A stretch of DNA of 64,000 bases from Sarcomyxa edulis (lineage: Eukaryota > Basidiomycota > Agaricomycetes > Agaricales > Mycenaceae): positions 1,426,001-1,490,000 of the forward strand of contig QUOL01000007.1 in NCBI GenBank assembly GCA_009761415.1, given 5' to 3'. The notes below the pieces were generated by a model. That model was not told the DNA's origin. It made no database searches and saw only the letters and a list, made by a program, of their open reading frames with translations. The translations under genes were made by a program, and so were the position numbers. Positions 59,679 through 64,000 of this stretch are shown here, one piece after another. Position 1 is the stretch's first letter; every line of letters starts with the position of its first letter.

Positions 59679-61964
59679 TCAAGTGGGTGGAGCGATTGCT
59701 TGAGCTGCGTTCGAAAGAATGCTCTGAACGCTCTGAACATCTTGGGAACTCTCCGATCCAACACTGCAAAATCATATGAATCAGTTACAGTAGATCATCG
59801 ATCAATCACAACCCTTATAGAATTGATACGCACTCTGCGGTAGTGGAGTACCCATCATTGGGCGACTGTCCAATCGTATTGGCATTCGCACTCTCCGTAG
59901 TTCCGTTGACATTGGGAGAGATTGTCGTCCCCGGTTGCGTTGTCAGATTCTGCTGACCCCATTGGTACTGGATCATTCCCTGGAGTCCATTTTCAATTCC
60001 GGCTAGATACAACGTCCGCTGTGAGTGTGAATTCAGGGCAAAAGACATCAGGGCACACCTCTGAGCCATTGCGAGTAAGCGTCATCGCGCTGTTGGTCTG
60101 TAACACCAAACGGCTGCGTCGAGCCCGTGATGTTACTCCCGCTTCCCGAGCTGGTACCGAATGGCGCGATTGTAGAGTTGAACGGTACGAAATCAGGAGC
60201 GTTGTTTTGAGTGACTAGACCGAAACCTGTGAGGGAAGTCGGCTTGCCAAAGCTAAATGTGCATTCATGAGAATTTATTGATCGAGGCAAGAATTCGACA
60301 GTCACTCACATGGAGCTGATTTGCGCATGAGCTTCAATCCAGGACAGGCCAGCGTTGACGGTGTTATTGAAAGCCGGGAGCAAGGGATCAAATGGAGCGT
60401 ATTGGTTCTGGTCGGGGAACAGCTGGAATGAGCCAAATCCAATCTCAGGTATTCCGAGAATATCTTCGCTATCAACTCCTTGAGAACCGTCAAATGCCGA
60501 GCCTATTCCAGTGTCCGCCTGTCTCGTTGCTTTGTAAGACTATCAGCGCTTGGAATGTTTTAGCGAAGCACACAATCAATACTTACGAGTCGCGATCCAA
60601 TTTCCTCGGATACGTATGCCACCAGAAGTAGTGCCCTTGATGGCGGCCCGGGTTTTTTTTCTAGCTTCTTTTCTATCCTGCAGTATCTTGGCCTTTGTAA
60701 AAGGGAGAGCCCGGCGGCGCGCTGAACCTGGTGCAGGTGAAGCTTGAGGGGGAGGAGGTGCTGCGCGTGGGAAGAGCTTCGGACAACCCATGCAGAAGAA
60801 GCCTTGGGTGCTGTTATTGGGCGTGAGACAGAATAGACTAATGTAGTGTTCTAGGCATCGACATACCCGGACGATACGAGGTGGTTGGGATCTATGGACG
60901 CGATGTGCTGTGCCACAGTGGAGTGCCATTGTGTGATAGTCTGTGGTGTGCATGTGGGACTTGCCGAGAGAGATGAGTTGCAGCTGTTGTTATCTGATTA
61001 AGACCAAATGATGCAAAAGCACTCGAATTTACACACACCGTGCGTCATTAGCGAGTTCCCTGTATATCATGAAAGTCAGAGGAGGACGGAAAGATAGGTC
61101 AGATAGACGTACCAGCCAAAAATCGCAGGACTGTCCACATAACGAGACACTACTTGGGTTGTCCAGTTCATGAAGAAGTTGAGTATAGTTTGATTCGTGA
61201 AAAATTCGTCGTGCTGGCGATTCATGCCCAGTTCTCGTACGTATAAATCCATTCCACCTGTTCATTCATCTTAGTGAGAATGAATCAAACGCGGATGACA
61301 CACACTAACCGTAGTCATTGGACAAGAAGTTCCTTGGGAGAGTGTTGTTCGTTCCAAAAGTGACATCACGCCGTGTAACAGATATCGTTAAATTGTCTAG
61401 TAGTGGGTCTGGATTCCAATTGTTCGTGAGGGAGAACAATAGATAGATGCCCATGTTTTGGGCGTGCTTGACCAGTAAGTCTAACTTCTGCAAGCCATTC
61501 GTTCCGTTGTTGATCGTTTGTGTTCCATTCGAGATAAGCTGGAGCCAAGTGCCATTTTCGGGGATAGAGTTCACGTCTGCTTTCACATTGAGATTCTGTT
61601 GATTCGGAACAAAGCAAGAAAGCGAACCGTTGAACGCCCAAGTCCTGACCACAGATATATTGGCTGCACTGATATTGGACAAGGTGTTGATGATATCTTG
61701 CTCAGTGTTGAGACTCTGGAGCCAGTACGCATTCGTGCCAATAAATTTGAAGTCGCTTGGCCGACTTTAGTTGGAGAGGTGGCCAAGCATCAAAGAGTAC
61801 ACATACCTGCCGTTAACCTGAAACTGGCCATTGTTGGCAGTGACAAACGGAGATGACGCAGATTTAGACCACCGTTTCTTTGCGACAGTTCTAGATGGAG
61901 TGGTCGTAGCAGAACCCAACAGAGCACTCAGAAGAAAAAGGACCAAGCAGAAAGGGAGATTCAT
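59679..61964 (-). CDS. Secreted GH5 (mannanase-like) protein, probable pseudoenzyme
   Basis: It starts MNLPFCLVLFLLSALLG, a signal peptide. The fold shows GH5 mannanase landmarks: 'FKFIGTNAYWLQSL', 'ISVVRTWAFNGS', 'NNWNPDP', 'FGWELAND', 'IASIDPNHLVSSG', 'GIGF..'-like 'IPEIGFGSFQLFPDQ', 'GKPTSLTGFGLVTQ' and 'GMIQYQWGQQ'. In active GH5 mannanases the acid/base Glu follows Asn in 'ANEPR' and the nucleophile Glu sits in 'L-E-E-F-G'. Here these read ANDAR and LTGFG, so both catalytic glutamates seem missing. A basic insertion (SARRRALPFTKAKILQDRK) lies between them. The last exon, read in the best phase, ends SILSNAAQAIAPPT. Confidence 0.8.
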
Positions 61965-62429
61965 GGCGCCCGCCAGAGGAGGAGGGGAAAAGGGCAGACG
62001 GACATCTCGAGACCGAGCAGTTGGATCATTTAAAGGGCCTGGCTGGCTATGTTTGTGCGGACTACACGTGCAGAATAGCAGGCGTCTCGCTGGGTCGGAG
62101 GCTGAGCAGGGCGCTACGGAGGTAAAAGAGAGGCTTTAGACCAACCCGGATCGGAGAAATCGCATCATCGACAGGGCCAGGACAGCTTTGAATCAAAAGT
62201 ACAGCCAATTGGCATCCTGGAACCAATTTCTGAAAAATATCTGTGAGAGTTTAGGACAGAAACAGACCAGATAAGGTAATCAAAGAAAGATCCGGTGTGC
62301 TTCCTCTACCGGAAAAGGCCGAATCTCGTCTCGGCCAGTGTTCGGCCATCAGTGCACTAAAGCTTGGGTACTCCACGTGCCACCCGACATCTCTTCGTCT
62401 AGCCTGCCCGCTGTCGACCATCTCGGGGA
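61965..62429. other. Divergent promoter region
   Basis: 465 bases lie between the GH5-like gene (minus) and the TPR-like gene (plus). No gene or defined element is recognised. Confidence 0.4.
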
Positions 62430-63917
62430 ATGCTCAGGTTGAGACCACCATTATCAGTCAGGTCGTTTACGCGATATCGTTCGACGCGACTCTTTCGCAC
62501 ATACACAACCCAGCAAACACTGACTGAAAAACCAGATACACGTCCTGACGATACTCTATGGCACTCTGAACTCTTTCGCGCCAGCAATCAATCCACTATC
62601 GACACCCTGAAAACAGTCTCAAAGTTCTCCGCCTTGGTACTTTTTGGTCTAGCGACCACAGCTTTCGTAGTCTATCAAGGTCTACATATCTATGTCGAAA
62701 CCGAGGGCCTTTCTCGAGAAACCGACGAGGAAGTCCGACAATGGGAATGGGATGTGGAGGCGGAAAAATGGTCCAATGGAGACGAGGGGGGAACAGACCC
62801 GGCCTTACCATCGGCTGCAAGACGTGCCATACGCTATGCCTGGATGTCGCAGAATTGGACAGCATCCCCATCGATCTCTGCTGAACTGTCTCTGCTCATG
62901 GCTATCGGCGCTGCAGAGAAGGCGATCCCTACCGGCCTGTTGCGTCCCAATACCGTCGCAGAGCTTTTGACGCGTCGCGCAGCTTTGTTGGAGGTCATTA
63001 GTTCAGATGAGAGCGCTCTGATAGAATCTCGATCGCAGTACGAGCATGCGTGGAACTTTCTCTCCGGTCGAGGCATTGATGCGGCACGTATTGCGATGAA
63101 ACTCGGGAATATCAATCAGAGATTAGACAATCCCGACGCGGCCTTGTTGTGGTGGGCGCGTTGTATAAAACTCACGACCCAGCAGAACGACATTCCGGAT
63201 ACATCGATTCCTTTGACCCTTCCCCAGATGCCTCCTGATCACCCTCTTGCTCAGAGAACTTTTGCATCCGCGCTGGTCGCCCTATCTGCGTTTTATGCTA
63301 CTTCCGGACATCTTCGAGACGCCCGAGTAGCTGAGGAAGCATCTCTTGATCTACTAAAGTCAATGCGTCCTTCACATACAACGGCCACCGTCTCACCTCC
63401 GCAAGCTTTACACGAACTATACTTGATTCATCGATCTGCACTCATATCTATACATTTAGCTGAAGTGGCCTTCGCCCTACGCGACTCGATAGAAACATCG
63501 TTACGCCAGCTCCAATATGCAGCCACTTCTTCCCAGCGAGTCGCTCTGGCTCTGAGTGGTTTGCCTGCAGACTCCAATGTCCCGCCTTTGGCAGACACAT
63601 CCATTATGAAGGCTTACTCGTCATCATGGTCCATGAAGAAACCAGCGACGAGTTTACTACGAGACGCACGCTGTTCAGCAGCGGAATCTTGGAATTTGAT
63701 GGGGTTATTGAACGAAGACAAATCCGTCTCCAATCCTGAAAAAGCAGCTGAATGCTACGCTCGTGCTCTTGCATGGTCTGGAGTGGAGTTTGATAAAGAT
63801 GGGCCCCGCGATGATAGCGGGATAGATGCTTTGGAATGGGAACGGTATTGGGTAAACTATGTCCGGGTGAAAGAAGCTCTCCAAAAGGCACGAGACCCAC
63901 CGAAACCTACTCAGTAA
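62430..63917 (+). CDS. Mitochondrial TPR-like protein, possible Mgr3 (i-AAA adaptor)
   Basis: A single open exon of 495 codons, unusual here. The N-terminus is rich in Arg with no acids (MLRLRPPLSVRSFTRYRSTRLFR), a mitochondrial presequence. One TM follows at about residues 68-85 (ALVLFGLATTAFVVYQGL). The rest is helical, with TPR-like repeats: 'RIAMKLGNINQRLDNPDAALLWW', split here as IAMKLGNINQRL and NPDAALLWWARC, plus 'LVALSAFYATSGHLRDARVAEEA' and 'SWNLMGLLNEDK..PEKAAECYARAL'. Length, presequence, single TM and TPR region fit Mgr3, the adaptor of the Yme1 protease. Sequence identity to Mgr3 cannot be judged by eye. Confidence 0.6.
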   Translation: MLRLRPPLSVRSFTRYRSTRLFRTYTTQQTLTEKPDTRPDDTLWHSELFRASNQSTIDTLKTVSKFSALVLFGLATTAFVVYQGLHIYVETEGLSRETDEEVRQWEWDVEAEKWSNGDEGGTDPALPSAARRAIRYAWMSQNWTASPSISAELSLLMAIGAAEKAIPTGLLRPNTVAELLTRRAALLEVISSDESALIESRSQYEHAWNFLSGRGIDAARIAMKLGNINQRLDNPDAALLWWARCIKLTTQQNDIPDTSIPLTLPQMPPDHPLAQRTFASALVALSAFYATSGHLRDARVAEEASLDLLKSMRPSHTTATVSPPQALHELYLIHRSALISIHLAEVAFALRDSIETSLRQLQYAATSSQRVALALSGLPADSNVPPLADTSIMKAYSSSWSMKKPATSLLRDARCSAAESWNLMGLLNEDKSVSNPEKAAECYARALAWSGVEFDKDGPRDDSGIDALEWERYWVNYVRVKEALQKARDPPKPTQ

Positions 63918-64000
63918 AATGCATATGGTCGGAACCGTCCCAGCGTATGTACGATCGAAGGGCCACGAGAGGCCTTCTACTCGGAACCTTCCACTGCAGT
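63918..64000. other. Window end, 3' flank
   Basis: Only 83 bases remain after the last stop. Nothing is identified. Confidence 0.4.

Noticed and set aside
1..64000. CRISPR arrays, operons, ribosome binding sites
   Set aside because: The window is eukaryotic; no regularly spaced repeats or prokaryotic signals are seen.

Overview
This window is nuclear DNA of a filamentous fungus, very probably an Agaricomycete (Basidiomycota). Genes are dense on both strands and cut by many 42-65 nt GT-AG introns. The proteins are typical fungal ones: KRE2/KTR mannosyltransferases, a Sna3/Pmp3-type proteolipid, a Nur1-like nuclear rim protein and a small Cys-rich protein of a basidiomycete type. I could not fix the genus. 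Gene models were built by hand from splice signals and reading frames, and no database was searched.

Layout. (1) 1-7500 is gene-poor and AT-rich. It holds relics: a decayed minus-strand gene (about 3.7-5.4 kb) and a plus-strand pseudogene (5.9-7.3 kb) with two CAR-to-TAR-type stops and a frameshift. An intron-containing tRNA-Ile(UAU) lies at 7554-7666. (2) 8.3-12.7 kb carries a tandem pair of paralogous proteins with one N-terminal CCCH zinc finger and long coiled coils. (3) 12.9-20.7 kb, minus strand, has two GT15 alpha-1,2-mannosyltransferases flanking an MFS drug/polyamine-type transporter. The two GT15 genes share 10-nt and 6-nt microexons. (4) 21.9-35.3 kb: Tom40, a soluble ABC ATPase, a Nur1/Mug154-like protein, a membrane coiled-coil protein, mitochondrial PheRS, mitochondrial GrpE and trifunctional C1-tetrahydrofolate synthase. 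(5) 35.6-40.7 kb: a tandem pair of secreted PNGase A-like proteins. (6) 41.1-53.0 kb: a Pmp3/Sna-type protein with a long tail, a four-finger C2H2 protein, fructose-1,6-bisphosphatase, an unidentified nuclear-looking protein, a cyclin-D1-binding-protein-like protein and a Yme1-type i-AAA protease. (7) 53.0-64.0 kb: a gene-poor stretch, a small Cys-rich gene with short exons, XPD/Rad3 helicase, a GH5-like secreted protein that appears to lack both catalytic glutamates, and a mitochondrial TPR-like protein that may be the Yme1 adaptor Mgr3.

Themes. Three gene pairs are local duplicates (CCCH, GT15, PNGase A). Two of these pairs act on mannose-rich glycans. Six genes belong to mitochondrial import, proteostasis or translation (Tom40, PheRS, GrpE, Yme1, possible Mgr3, possibly a mitochondrial form of C1-THF synthase). 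Very short exons (6, 10, 17, 18, 19, 24 and 24 nt) recur and make automatic annotation unreliable here.
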